Assembly (NCBI GenBank): GCA_963669155.1
Contig: OZ022587.1
Coordinates: forward strand, 481,939-545,938
Length of the DNA: 64,000 nucleotides
Direction of reading: 5' to 3'
Source of the DNA: Arbacia lixula
Taxonomy: Eukaryota > Echinodermata > Echinoidea > Arbacioida > Arbaciidae
Shown: piece after piece, positions 1 through 11,565 of the stretch
Numbering within the stretch: position 1 is the first letter of the stretch
How the letters are laid out: each line of letters opens with the position of its first letter
Notes under the pieces: model-generated
What the model was told of the DNA's origin: nothing
Database searches by the model: none
The model's input: only the letters and a program-made list of their open reading frames with translations
Made by a program: the position numbers and the translations under genes

Positions 1-1564
1 CGGTACCAGCACGCAGTGGGTCAGTGGGTAACGTCATGGTGAGAGTGGAGCCAACTATGGATATCGAAACACAACACAGCATTCAGTGTCCATACATGTG
101 TAGAAAAGATAGTGATATATTATGAAACACTATATTTGAATGACTGTTCATGGTATCATCTCACGCATGTCAGGGAATTTAGAATGATTAATATCTGAAA
201 CAACTTTCGTTAAGGATGTTGATACCAGCCCTTATGTCTGTATCATTGTTTCATGTTTGTCCTGGTAATACACGCTGACCCCATACAGCAGCATTCTGTC
301 TGGCGTAGAACGAGATGAACCTCAGTGTACTGGGCAAGCTAATCCAATGGCTATCGTTTTTAAAGATGGTCACAGTTTTTTTCAGTCTTAGAAACAAATC
401 TCAGAAGGTTGGGCACATTAAATTTTCTTAAAGAATTGCGAGAAATACCATTTTCCTCTGGAACAAAATAAGAAAATTAACAAGGAAAATGTATTTTGTT
501 GAGGGTTTATTCATTTAAAGGGCCCCTGTAATCAAAATGCATGTTGACTTATGCTGATGCAACTTTATATGTACCAAATCAGACATGTGTATGTCTTAAA
601 AACTTTTTACTCCCTGACCATGACAAATAGTTAATGATAGGTGATCTTATTGGAACAACAAAATATGTGTTGTACATTAACTCATGTACATAACTGGGTG
701 TCCACAAGTATTGTTGTGATTACATACATGTAGCACATGAGTTGAAATGGGGAAATCAATGTTACCAGTGCTCTTCATTCACCTAAATAAACAACAACTG
801 TCAGGCACACCAAACATTTTCCATTTACAGAAATGTAAATGAATTTAAAATCATGTCCTAGAATGAAATCAACTGATTGGAAACTAAACTAAACAATATT
901 ACATTGCAAGCTTGAAATAAGTGAATCATTTAAACACCTTTCATCCGTTAATAAAGCTAGAAATTTGATGGACACTGGTGCTATGTACATACAGTGTACA
1001 GCAAAAATTGCATTATAAGGGCAATTAGAGAAATTAATGCAACAAAAATGTAAATTATTACGTACATTGTTCAACAACATAAAAATAAAACATAAAAATT
1101 GCATCCAAACAATAAAAATCAGGTATCCAATAAGTGCATGTTTTGAATGTAACAGAAAAATCCAGAAAATGCATTTTTTCATCATTAAAAAGTTCTAACA
1201 TTGTTAATTTTAACTTTGTGACATTGCAACCTTGTCTTGAGCTTCCCCCAATGGTACTTTCTAAAATGCTAATTCATGTTTGGGTCTCATGGTTGTGGAT
1301 AATTAAAGAATTTCCCAGTGCTCAATCCAGGTGTACCCTTGATCTGAGCCTTGCACACAGAAGTTGCCTTGGACAATATCCTAAGAAGTACTAAGTAAGG
1401 GTAACTACATGATTGTGAGTTATTGTGGGTTCAATTGCTCACAAATTGCCTGCCTTGGTTTTGATGGTGTTTTTTCGGTTGGAATTTGTTTGCCCTAAAA
1501 TAAATCATTGCCACATGGCAATTAATAATAACCAGATCATAAGCACTGTGAGAAGTGTACTCAC
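1..1564. other. AT-rich non-coding stretch, no gene seen
   Basis: I see only AT-rich sequence with scattered ACATGTA-type words and short chance open frames that have no domain, splice or composition support. Since the Ig exon at 1565-1879 runs on the minus strand and ends in a good donor, this stretch is most likely the following intron of that gene. Confidence 0.5.
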
Positions 1565-1879
1565 CTTCTACACTGAATGAAAAATCTGGACTATTGCCTC
1601 CCTGTACCGTGCAATCGTATAGGCCTTCATCATCGACAGCCGCTGAGTTGATAGTCAGTTGATCCGCTGATAATGACTCAAAGTTGCTGTACTTCGCATC
1701 ACCATTTATTGTCCCTCCACTGGCGATGATTTGTACAGTTTCCGTCCCTGTCTGATCATTCCAGACATAAAAGCTCGACGAACCACTATCTGGTACACAT
1801 GTGAGGACAGCATTTCGGCCTGCCTCTACGGCTCCTCCTGCTGGCCCAGTCACTGTCACTTGCCCAAATGCAAATGCAG
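1565..1879 (-). CDS. V-set immunoglobulin-domain exon (internal, phase 1-1)
   Basis: This is a single internal exon of 315 nt that encodes one Ig V-type domain of an otherwise unseen cell-surface or secreted protein. Seen in sequence: the translation has the first disulfide cysteine in VLTCVPDSG, the core tryptophan in YVWNDQ, the LTINSAAVDDEG stretch and the DEGLYDC motif (DxGxYxC) with the second cysteine. On the minus strand the exon is preceded by a pyrimidine-rich tract ending in AG and followed by GTGAGT, a consensus donor. Both boundaries split a codon after its first base, and the length divides by three. Known for the family: Ig domains are commonly carried on phase 1-1 exons that can be shuffled or tandemly duplicated. 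No signal peptide, transmembrane segment or neighbouring Ig exon could be found in the window, so the parent protein cannot be named. It could belong to a cell-adhesion, receptor-phosphatase or variable immune-receptor-like gene. Confidence 0.85.
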
Positions 1880-2084
1880 CTTCATAAAGATGAGGGAAGG
1901 AGAAAAAGAAATATGAAAGATACTCCAGCACTGCATACCTGTACAGCACTCCATCTGTACACAACAAAAAAAGTAAGTCCCCTAAGCAAAATAGAATAAT
2001 TTTTTATCAAAGAGGTTTTGGGCAAAATAATTTGGTAGGATTGTTCCTTGCCTTGCTGACTAACTTATGTGTGAAAATCACATT

Positions 2085-3297
2085 AGGCCATGTAAAATTG
2101 ATTACATGTTGATCGTCCGGATTTTTCGAAAAAGACGAGGAGAGTGTACTATGTTATTTGATATTTGATATTTTTCCCAAGATGGCTGCCGCGTGTAAAA
2201 ATAGTATATACGATTGAACATACATGCACATCAACCAACGTTGCTGTAGTGTGTTTGATTTGCCCCCAAAATATCAATTTTGGTTTTTTTCAACAGGTTT
2301 CTTTTTGGCTATTTTTAAATATTAAATGTTGCCTTCATTTTAAATATAAAATTGAATTTTGTTAATACATTGTCATTTTTGTCTTTGTTGTTTTAACATT
2401 TAGTTATAATGATAATAAAAAAAATCATTGGAAACCTTGTTTTTCCTCAAAATACACGGAACAGCAACAGAAATTACTCCAAAATCTCAACAAAATTCAA
2501 AGATGAGATGGCCACAAAACACGATCTCACTTCACTACAATCATGATAATCAGACTGCATTCGACTCCAGCGCACTCGATTGTACCCCTCACCCTGGCCT
2601 CGCGCGGGCCGGGGTCGGCCGCATGGAAAACATGCACACACCGTATGTATTCCTGCAGTGATTCCGGCTCTGAACACGGATGTGTGTTGCTGCCCTCTAC
2701 GTTCAGATATCGCAATATTCAAAATGGCGGATAAGCACAAATCGTTGACTGATCAAAACGATGTTAAAAACCCCCCCAAATTACCGATAACTTTCTACTT
2801 AATCGTGACAAAATGCTATTAATATGAAAGGTGAGGATGTATTTATGTTAAATATGTTTGTCAAAATCTTTTTTGTGCGCCGATTGATCCGATTAGAGTG
2901 GATTCTAATGAGTTGTTGGTACATTGGCTGATACAAATTTTGACATCGCTACTCAATTCGTATTGACTTTCTGTGTAAACGGAATTGTCACTTTTTCTTG
3001 TACCGCTACACAAAGTCTATGGGGAAACGGAATGTCCATTTTCACCTCCTGAAACGGGAAAAGACCATTTTTTGACGCGGAAAATTACTGTCCCTACAAT
3101 TTTTTCTAGAGTCTTAGGTTGTTTGTTCAATGATATTTGAACAGCGCATTTGAAGAAAAGGTGGAAAAACTGCATATTATAGAATTTTGTGTTGTTTTCT
3201 GAATAAAAAGAAAATATCAAATATCAAATAAAAGGAGGCGGGCGGAAAAAAGGAAGCAGGCGGGGATGATCAACATGGAATCAATTTTACATGGCCT
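2085..3297. mobile_element. 1.2-kb non-autonomous element with terminal inverted repeats
   Basis: The ends are inverted copies of each other: AGGCCATGTAAAATTGAT at 2085-2102 and its reverse complement at 3280-3297. The match continues inward as ACATGTTGATC and, further in, as a TTTGATATTTGATATTTT tract on the left facing AAATATCAAATATCAAAT on the right (about 3210-3227). The interior is a mosaic with a CpG-rich part around 2565-2700, and AAGATGGCTGCC and CAAAATGGCGG motifs that resemble YY1 sites. I see no transposase frame. Superfamily is unknown, and the target duplication is not clear. Confidence 0.65.
2998..3170 (+). repeat. Dispersed repeat copy A (shared with 12735-12905)
   Basis: A block containing CACAAAGTCTATGGGGAAAC, AAAAGACCATTTTTTGA, CTGTCCCTAC and TCTAGAGTCTTAGG is repeated in the same order and orientation at 12735-12905. 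It lies in the right half of the 2085-3297 element, so the second site is probably a fragment of another copy of that family. Confidence 0.7.
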
Positions 3298-4979
3298 TAT
3301 TCCAATAAGTCATGCATGAGTGGGCAAATTTTAAAGGCAAAAATGTAACTTTTCAAAAGTCACAAGTGTAATTTTGGCATTCTGTCATATGAATTTTTGA
3401 TGAATTCCATTTCTGGCGCATAATTTATGTCCTTTCAATGTTTATCATCCATCTCTCGATGCACTAACACCTATCCTGACAATTAAACCATTGTTCTGGT
3501 TGAGTGAGCAGCGTTTACCAAATACTCATCCCTTTTGAGTTTGAAACTTTTAAAACCCCTTTATTTTGGTGAAAAAAAATAAAATTCTGGATATTTTGAC
3601 AAAGATGTAACGTGACCTGTTATGTAAACATAAGAAGTTATTTTCATGTCATATCCCAATTTTTTTTTTTGGCCTGAGAATGATCTGTTGAGTTTTTATA
3701 AAATCTAACATTCATTTTTTTTTTAAAATATGTATGGCTCCATTTACAATCAATGGTGTACTTTTGAAAATGGGTATATTTTGATCCGTACAATTCTGTC
3801 AAAAAGCCGTAACCCCTTACGTTATACATGATTTGAAAGAGCATAGTGAGTGCTACATGTACATGTTATAAATTTGTGTAAGTTGTACATATCCAGCCAT
3901 TAACTGAGATGCAGTCTATGTGGTTGTGAAATTCCTCCTTGGTGAAATCAACATTGCGCAATGTGTACTGCCTGGAAGATCCTGGAATTTGGATAGCTAT
4001 CTGGGCCAGGTGTTATTCACATAAAATAATGTTACACCTACATGTAGCTGGCCAAGCTGGGACTCATTAGCCTTTAAAGGAGGCACTGGCTGGAGTGTGC
4101 CTGTGGAGTTCAGTGACATTTTGGGCCAGTGATGACTCATCAGTGTAATCTGGGTCAGGTCAACATTGTTTGTCATGTATTTCTAGATAGAATGAGAGTT
4201 TTCTAGAAGTACAGATGAAAGAATTTTCCAGAATGTACAAATGGTATGAGCAGTTTGGGGACATAAGTTCAGAGTTTACATGTACATATTGTTTTGATGA
4301 AAGTTCAGTTGAGACTGCAAAAATGAAAAAATCATCAGTGAAATTATCAATGATTCTACATTGATGATGTAATGTACACATGTGTAAATACCCATTCTGG
4401 GTCTTGAGTTAAAGATATAATGTACCATTACATGTGTACATGCTTTTATCATAACTGGAAGATAAGAACTACACATACATGTAAGTTGAGAAAACAAACA
4501 TCAGTATTCACTACATACATGAATTGATGAATGAACACGCTTTGGGTAATAATGACGAAGGAGGCACCTACAGTGTATTTATGATAGTCTGGTGGAGTGC
4601 AGAAATAATGTGGAAGATGTTGCATAGATGTATTATCCTCCATTCTACATGTTGATAAGTACTATTTTTCTTTGTTTCAAAGCCAAATACATACATTTGT
4701 ATGATGGAATAATGTCATAGCCTGCAACTGTTATAATGCGAACTTATGCCCCAGTTTAAAGCTACCCAAAATTTTGCAAGAATTAGGATTTACTTCAAGG
4801 CTGCTTCGATATCATCTACATGTACAGTGATGCTTGGCAGAGAAACAACTACAACATATTTCTTAGAAACTTTCTTATCAAAGAAATCAATTATCAAATT
4901 GAAATTTAGCAGTTCAACATTTGCCAGAGTAAGAACGAGATGGTATTTATATACTGCTTCTAAATATAGTGTGAAAACA
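3298..4979. other. No gene or repeat recognised
   Basis: The stretch is AT-rich single-copy-looking sequence. A short open stretch near 3900-4015 has protein-like composition but no matching acceptor and phase, so it is not called. Confidence 0.4.
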
Positions 4980-4980
4980 A

Positions 4981-5004
4981 TCTGTCGCTTACGACAGACC
5001 ACCT
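4981..5004. repeat. Solitary hairpin related to the array junction cassette
   Basis: TCTGTCG (4981-4987) and CGACAGA (4992-4998) form a perfect stem around a CTTA loop, followed directly by CCACCTAATAA. The same stem ends and the same CCACCTAA tail occur in the hairpin cassettes between units of the 31.5-64 kb array. The AGGTG part of the left arm is missing here. No other array sequence is recognisable next to it. Confidence 0.6.
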
Positions 5005-5178
5005 AATAATTGGAATTTAAGAGATTTATGCAAATGTTACAGTAAATGTAACAGAAATGTACCCTTTACTGTAGTCAGGCCCATACGTTTCATTCATCAG
5101 CATTAGAAAAATGGCTCCCGCAAAAAAAAAGTATATTTTCCCTGGACCTCAGAAACGAGAAAGCTAAGGATCAACCTA

Positions 5179-5303
5179 GCAAACTCTGTTAGATGGGAAC
5201 AGCCAGTGTTTCTTTGATCCGGCCGCAAGATGGCGCTATACACCCGTCTCGTATACCACAGAGATCAAAGAAACAATGGCGGCTCCCATCTAACGAAGTT
5301 TGC
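5179..5303. mobile_element. Small foldback element (41-bp inverted arms)
   Basis: The left arm at 5179-5219 (GCAAACTCTGTTAGATGGGA onward) is an imperfect inverted copy of the right arm at 5263-5303, around a loop of about 43 bp. The loop and right arm contain AAGATGGCG and ATGGCGGC words resembling YY1 sites. This is a MITE-like structure without coding capacity. Confidence 0.65.
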
Positions 5304-6390
5304 ATAACATGCAGTACTACTGTAGCAGCATTGGCGAACCCCTCACTATTGTTATGCATACATGTACTAGTCTCTTGCCCATCCCCCTTTTAGTAAAGTG
5401 TACATCAGATGAAGGGGGAAATACTTACAGAAGGAACATATGATGATTGAAAGTAAACTTGCTGTGTGTAGATATTCCATGCTGCGTTGTGCAAATTGCA
5501 TGCTTCTCAGCTCATAAATTTCAGGTGTCTTCTTTTTTATGACCCCAATGCGTCACCCTTCTCACAGATTTTTCAGTTCCACCATATGCAGCCGATTCCA
5601 GAACTAGAAAAAAACAACAACAAACAATTTACAAGGGACCATAACCACCATCTTCATTTACATAGTACCAGCATAGTGATATAATCTCCCACAAAATGCA
5701 ACAGCAAGTTTTTTAATAGTTAAGGCCTCAGGAATGCTACCGTCTTTTATACATGTACATGTATATGATGCAAGTGGTGGAAAATGGAAAACATTGAAAA
5801 ATGCTAAAATCTGAATGACCAATTCTCCACATTGATGCCTACAGGTAACATGTATGCCAATGTGTGCAGCCCCAGCAGTTTTGCGCAAGAATCCCAACCT
5901 CAACGTCAAACGATGGATCTGCTGTTTAGCAGATTTACCCGGTGAATCCCTAGCAATAATGGAGCGCTCTGAATAAGGATCTGAGAAGTGAATCACATTC
6001 CAGAGATTTGAGTTAGTACAGAAAAATTAATAGTCTGTGACATTTTGAGTTGGACCCTGCAGTCTGCCACGCGCCGCGATCATCCAATCGGTGAAAAGAA
6101 ATTTTAATGTTGAGATTTCTATGAATCGGTATCCAGACGATGGTAATGTTGGTAAAATTTACAAACGTTATCGTGCTTGCGCTTGCATGGGTAAAAGTGA
6201 CTTGCGGCATATTTTGATTCATTTGTAAACTGATAGCACTCGTGGCTTGCTAAAGCTACATGTAACTTGCAGCAGCACATGTTTGCACAAACGTACTGTA
6301 GGATGTACAACCTGGGATGTGTTAGGAAGGAGAAACAACTCTAGCATAATGGATACTAAAGCATACTAATGAATTTCAAAAGCATTCCAC
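5304..6390. other. No confident gene
   Basis: Short overlapping frames occur on both strands around 5658-5996. Neither has a splice context or a recognisable domain good enough to call. Confidence 0.35.
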
Positions 6391-6399
6391 AATCACAGG

Positions 6400-7655
6400 G
6401 TTGCCAACCTTTGAAAGTCAAAATTCATATTCTGCACCTCCAAAATTCGTATTTTGCCTTTAAAATTTGTATTTTTTATGATGAAGGTAGCAAGTCTAAG
6501 CCTGTCACTAAACAAATATTATCCGTTTAGAATTTTAGATCTACCCAATGGCCTGGTCGGCAGTTAGCAGTGTAGCACTACTGCAGGCATGCAGGCAGCA
6601 CAGCTCAGTACACCGCCACACTGTGAGCCTAAGTCTAGCTCTCCTTCCCCAGAGTTCTGGGGGAAAACTTAGCTGGTGGTAGGGGTTACAAAATCGTAAA
6701 TTTTTTATTTTTTTTCTTTTTTTCCAAATGATATGGAAATGTTCTTGAAACAACCTAACTATGACTATAATCCACCATAAATGATATTCTAGTGTCATAC
6801 ACTTACATTCCAGGTCTCAGTTTCTTCCTATCTTGCAGTGATTTGAGGCAGATTTCGCCAATTTTTCAGCTCTTCATCTTTAGCCTGGCCTAGTTCATTA
6901 TTTCAAAAGGGTAATAAAATCTATGTTGTAAGGGACCATTGTGCAGAATTTGAACAGCTTGCCTCCCCAGAGTTCTGGGGGAAACTCGGCTAGCAGTAGG
7001 GGTTCAAAAATCATAAATTTTCGGGGGGGTTTCTTTTTCCAAATGCTATGAAAATGTTCTTAGAACAACCTGACTATGATTATAATGCACTATAAATGTT
7101 ATTCAAGTGATATACATGTACACATACATTCCATGCTCCAGTTTCTTCCTATCTTGCAGTAATTTGAGGTGAATTTCTCCACCTATCTTAGCCTGGAAAG
7201 GCTGGCCTAGTTCATTAGTTCATAGGGGTACAAGTATCTATGTTGTGAGGGACCAACTAGTGTGTGCTGAATGCATTGCCAATGGAATGAGTGATTTGAA
7301 TGTACATGTAGTCGGCAGTCAGGTGTTACTGAAACAGCTACGTGATTGGCTGAATTATTCTACGATGCTTAGGGGTAGTTTATTAATGCTAACCATAACA
7401 TTTTACTTTACAAATATATACTGATGAGGTGGTCAACTATAAGGCTATGTTGGTAATGCTTGCCACAACGGAAGCGACTATTACCCCTTTCATGCCACAT
7501 TTTCGCCAGCTGAGACGCTACTTTCGTGCTTTATTTTATTACTTTATTTTGCCGTGAATTCGTATATAATGCGCTTTCGTTTTCGTATTCTCTTCCGATT
7601 TTCGTAACAAATTTATTTTCGTAAGATTTTTTCGTAACGGTTGGCAGCTCTGCAA
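6400..7655. mobile_element. Possible element with GTTGCCAACC inverted ends and TTCGTA-rich flanks
   Basis: GGGTTGCCAACC near 6402-6413 is mirrored by GGTTGGCAGC near 7640-7649. Just inside both ends the sequence iterates words such as AATTCGTATTTT on the left and TTTTCGTAAC/TTTCGTATTC on the right. The middle is the tandem duplication described at 6643-7262. The ends are short, so the element is an inference. Confidence 0.4.
6643..7262. repeat. Tandem duplication, two copies of about 310-320 bp
   Basis: Both copies start with CCCCAGAGTTCTGGGGGAAA and continue through TAGGGGTT, CCAAATGATATGGAAATGTT (GCTATGAAAATG in copy 2), AGTTTCTTCCTATCTTGCAG and GGCCTAGTTCATTA. They end near TCTATGTTGTAAGGGACC (TGTTGTGAGGGACC in copy 2). 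Copy 1 is about 6643-6960 and copy 2 about 6963-7262. Many substitutions indicate an old duplication. Confidence 0.8.
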
Positions 7656-7660
7656 TCACT

Positions 7661-7984
7661 ACAATGCTTTGATATCCCATGCTCAGCACCAACATTTAGC
7701 TGCTGTCAATTTTGAAAAAAATATCTTTAATCCCCTGTTTTGTCTCTTGAAGCTGTGTTTCTCACATTTTTTTGCAATTTTCAAGAAAGGTTAAGTAGAC
7801 AGATATAAGAGCACAATCACAAAAATTTAAATCTTTACATCATTACAAAGCTTTCAGCCTCATTAACATGGATAAAAGACAACAAAAAAAAAACAAAACG
7901 AAATTAAAATATTACAATAACTGATTTAACTTCACTGAATCTGGAAGTCATTGACGCCGATTTTCACGCAGTGAATTCGGTACC
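7661..7984. other. No feature seen
   Basis: AT-rich sequence with A-runs; no open frame or repeat structure was recognised. Confidence 0.4.
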
Positions 7985-8372
7985 TTTGTACTGTTTTCCA
8001 CATTTCAGAGAGACCTCTCATAATCTTATAAGAAAAAAGTTGGGAAACATTAATCAGGTCACAACAGATGGGTGATTCACAAGTTTTATATCATTATTTG
8101 GAGTTCCAGTTACTCTATGATATTGTAAGTTTGCGATAAACATAATTTGTAATAAATGTTTAGATTTGTACTGTTTTCCACATTTAAGAGAGACCTTTCA
8201 TAATGTTATATAAGAAAAAGGTGGGAAAACATTGATCAGGTCACAACAGTTGGGTGATTCACAAGTTTTATATTCACTTAGTAACATAAACACCAACTTA
8301 TTTGGAGTTCCAGTTACTCTGTGATATTGTAAGTTTGAGATTTAAGCATAATTTTTTATAAAATGTTTAGAT
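7985..8372. repeat. Tandem duplication, two copies of about 180 and 205 bp
   Basis: Both copies run from TTTGTACTGTTTTCCACATT through AGAGAGACC, GGTCACAACAG, TGGGTGATTCACAAGTTTTA and TTTGGAGTTCCAGTTACTCT to AATGTTTAGATTTGT. Copy 2 carries an insertion containing TTAGTAACATAAACACC. Confidence 0.85.
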
Positions 8373-9391
8373 TTGTGCATCCTTAAATATGTTGGATTAA
8401 AATGATTAATGAAAAAATTCAATAAACAACATATATGCAAAGTGCTGTCTTTTCCCCTATATTTTGAAACTTCCATTGTCACTGTTTAACAGGAACACCA
8501 CATCATCGGTGTTCATGTTACACATGGAACAAATAACGAAATGGAGTAAATTTTTCGATTTTGCTTGCAATCTCTTACTTGATAATGTATGGCATGGTTC
8601 AGGATGCACATTTATGCCTTTAGACTTTGATTTCACTAAAACAAGATGACCTGGGTGGTATTTCATAAAGCATCAACGGCAGCGGAAAACTCGAAAATCA
8701 GCGGCAAACTTGAAATTCAGCGGCAATTTTTGATTTAGCGGCAAATTTTAATTTCATAAAACTTTTGCCGCAGAAAAAATTGCCATAATTGGCTCAATTG
8801 CGGCAAATTTTCGCCGCAGCTCCAAGAGGTGCAGCGAACGTCCGAAACTGCGGCAAATCTCTGAAACAGTGACAATTACTGGATTTACTGCTGCAATTGG
8901 TGACAGCCATCAACATTAAAAGCATTTCTCTGAGTGATAGAAGTGTCTACTGAGTCAATGGAGGTGTCTTGGGTCCCAAGAGAGGTTGCACCACTCCTAA
9001 AGAAATGAAAACTGTACATTGTACATGTATAATGTATGTAGAAAATGCCAGTCATTAACAAAGTACACAATACACTTGCTTTATACAGTGCACATTACTA
9101 TAAAGCTTTAATTGAGCAAATCATCATTGTACATGCACAATAAAAACAAACACTTTACATGTAATGGACACCATCAGCTTGAATTGATTTAATATCCTTG
9201 ACAATATTAAATATTCTACTAATCATTGAATGCAATCATGTACAATGGGGCTACAGTGTACGGTAAGTTCAATTTTAATTAAATACATGTACATGTTGGT
9301 GACAGACTAGAAGGATTATTGAATTATTATTGAAGGATGATTGATTATAGTTAAGGAGATATTCCAGGATAGTGTCACCATTCATCCCATT

Positions 9392-9510
9392 TTATAAATA
9401 TTCCTCCTCACAGGTCACCTTTCCAGTGTATGCATCGTTCGTCGATCCCTGAGCAGCGGCTATCTGCTGCAAAGATCCCTGGGCTCGAGAGGCCATGATC
9501 CAGGCTGCTC
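9392..9510 (-). CDS. Candidate last exon of an unidentified minus-strand gene
   Basis: On the minus strand the acceptor TTTTGAATAG at 9511-9512 is followed by an open frame of 33 codons (begins SSLDHGLSSPGIFAADSR, ends CIHWKGDL) that stops at about 9409-9411 (TGA). It is entered after the first two bases of a codon, which is the phase left by the exon at 10046-10109. Another frame is also open here to a TAA at 9392 (contains MASRAQGSLQQIAAAQGSTN), but it does not fit the upstream phases. A possible donor (AAAG|GTGACC) would allow splicing onward to 8996. No domain is recognised. Confidence 0.35.
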
Positions 9511-10045
9511 CTATTCAAAACAGAAATATTGCTTTGATTAGTAAAATGAAACAATTGGTTTTATTTAAGTGAAATAGTAGCTATTTTTTCCATGGAATTA
9601 CCAAGCTAACATTTTTAAGCTAAGAAATGTCATTGCAAAAAGCGACTTTGCACTGATTTACCTCCTGTGTTAAACTACCGGTAACAGTGCATAAATCTAA
9701 CAGTATCTTAATGGAATTACACAAAGTTTTCAGTTGACTAATAAAGATATAATCTTGCCTGGATGCTTCACTCACTTTTTTTGAAAATGTTTGTGTAGTG
9801 TAGGTACTAGGCTGCGAGTCGCATGGACAAAACACAGTCTGCTAACAACTAAGTCTGGTAAAACAGAGTGCGCGCCATAATTACATCATGGCTCCTCTGG
9901 CTTCTTTCCTTCTGCGGAGCGAGGATGAGATTGGGGCATAGTCTGTGTAACCAGACAGTTGTTAACAGACTGGGTTGTGTTCATGCACCTCACAGCCTAG
10001 TGCCTAGGCTATTGTTTGTGAAGCTATGACTTTGATATTTCATAC

Positions 10046-10109
10046 CCGTTGTTCTGAGGGTATACTGCTAGCTCCTGTAGAGTTTCATGACTTTTGCAAA
10101 TGGGACACC
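10046..10109 (-). CDS. Candidate internal exon (CPIC-containing), same minus-strand gene
   Basis: The exon is 64 nt, preceded by TTAAAGACAG and followed by GTATGA. Only one frame is open; it reads CPICKSHETLQELAVYPQNN. It is entered in phase 1 and left in phase 2, matching the exon upstream (10221-10294, leaves in phase 1) and downstream (9392-9510, entered in phase 2). The two-cysteine CPIC could be half of a zinc-binding site, but no partner pair is seen. Confidence 0.4.
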
Positions 10110-10220
10110 CTGTCTTTAAGGCAATGATAAACCAAATCTAAATGTGAAATAACATGGCTGTTGAGGAGGAGGACACCCCCACTCCTTTTTCCTTTTGAGT
10201 ATCTACAAAAGAAAAGTTAC

Positions 10221-10294
10221 CATGCATGGTCCAATGAACGTCCTCGTCACACACTGCAGCTAGGAACAGTATACCATCCAATTTGAGTCTGGCC
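10221..10294 (-). CDS. Candidate internal exon, same minus-strand gene
   Basis: The exon is 74 nt, preceded on the minus strand by a T-rich tract ending TTCATTCAG and followed by GTAACT. Only one of three frames is open: it reads ARLKLDGILFLAAVCDEDVH followed by WTMH, with a hydrophobic strand-like core. It is entered in phase 2 and left in phase 1, so it joins in frame with the CPIC exon to give H-G-C at the junction. The next exon upstream is not certain; an acceptor at 10725 with several open frames is a possibility. The protein was not recognised. Confidence 0.4.
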
Positions 10295-10299
10295 CTGAA

Positions 10300-11565
10300 T
10301 GAAGAAAATTAAAGTGTTGAATGTTGAATCATTCACAGTGCAGTAGATCAGCACTAGCAGCCAGCTGTCAACATAACAAGGAAATACTTCCCAGTAAATG
10401 GAATGTACATGTAAGATTAACTTGATCATCACTCTTTAAAGAACTGCACAAGCAAATAATTATTAACGTTTTGTTAACTTTATGTGTGTGGGCGTGTTTG
10501 TCTGTGTTTGTGTAGTATGTGCGCACATGTGACAAAATCACACAAAACAAGTTTGTATTACAGCTATGAAGAATTTATAATACCTATAACATAATTTTAC
10601 ATCAGTCAAACTGACAGTTTGTTTTCCCATTTGAGAATTATGATTTATATCCAGCAAAGTAACTTTCAGACCATAGTCTGCACAAATCATACACATTGGA
10701 AGAGTTGAAGTTATGTGGCACGATCTAGAACAAAAATAATGAAAATTATGTTCTTTTATAGCACTTAAAAGTTGTATTCAACTCTCTAAGCGCTTCATAT
10801 TATATTTGTAATCATCAAGAATATTTTTACCACCCATTACACTTCAAATTTAATTTGCACCTCACATCTACATCTGAAAAGGCACATGTATTGGATGTAC
10901 ATTGATACCATATCATTTTGAAGTACATTATTTTTCTTTATTTCTCATAAACTTTACCTTTCTCACATTGCTGTCTTACTCATGATCCCAATACATGTAT
11001 TAGTATCAGTTCATCCGAGTCCAGCAGACGGCTTGTCCATTCGTCTCGAGGATTGAATGCCCCTCATCCTATGTGGCCTCCAGTGCTGCATCGTCTGAAA
11101 TAACATTAACAACATGAAAATAAAACAATGAAATTCCTCAAGTGCCTGCTGCTCATATGGATATTTATTCAAGCAAAGAGTATCTTGCATTGATACAATG
11201 TCTGTGGTCTTTGGAATCATGTCTGCAGAAATGAGCAAAAAGACTAGAGATCTAATGGGCAATCCTGGGTTTTGCGTGACTAAATTATTTAGGTTGAATT
11301 CGTCCAAAAAAGGGTGATTTCTAGGTCTGCATTAGTGCGTAAGCTGCCGTGGATACACTTCTGAACTAGCGCCGGGACGGGGCCCGGGGGTCTAACTGTT
11401 TAGGTTGCTAACTCAGTCTCAGCCTAGGCCTAATGCATAGAGTTTTGCCATAACGTTAGGGTCTACGTGGCGTTCAATCTTTCAGCAAATTTAAGTTCTA
11501 AAACGGTAAAAAGAAAAATAGTACACCCGTGCATCACATGGTAGCTAGCCCATGCCATTGTTACT
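10300..11565. other. Intronic or intergenic sequence
   Basis: No further exon could be fixed. Possible minus-strand acceptors occur at 10725 and near 11095, but neither gives a frame that joins the confirmed phases with a good donor. Confidence 0.35.

Noticed and set aside
3905..4010. Plus-strand exon-like stretch (VKFLLGEINIAQCVLPGRSW)
   Set aside because: No acceptor with a pyrimidine tract, and similar GGGCCAG/GGGTCAGGT words repeat downstream, so chance is more likely.
5854..5976. Plus-strand 40-residue frame (LRKNPNLNVKRWICCLADLP)
   Set aside because: The composition is protein-like, but there is no donor or matching neighbour exon, and a longer frame overlaps on the minus strand. Left undecided.
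8885..8996. Possible minus-strand terminal exon (SGATSLGTQDTSIDSVDTSI)
   Set aside because: It has a good acceptor (TTTCTTTAG), but its open phase does not join the exon at 9392-9510 without changing frame. It may be an alternative last exon.
10600..10724. Possible upstream exon of the minus-strand gene (MICADYGLKVTLLDINHN or IVPHNFNSSNVYDLCRLW)
   Set aside because: Two frames compete. Only the second reaches the needed phase 2, and only through a weak donor (CTATG|GTCTGA).
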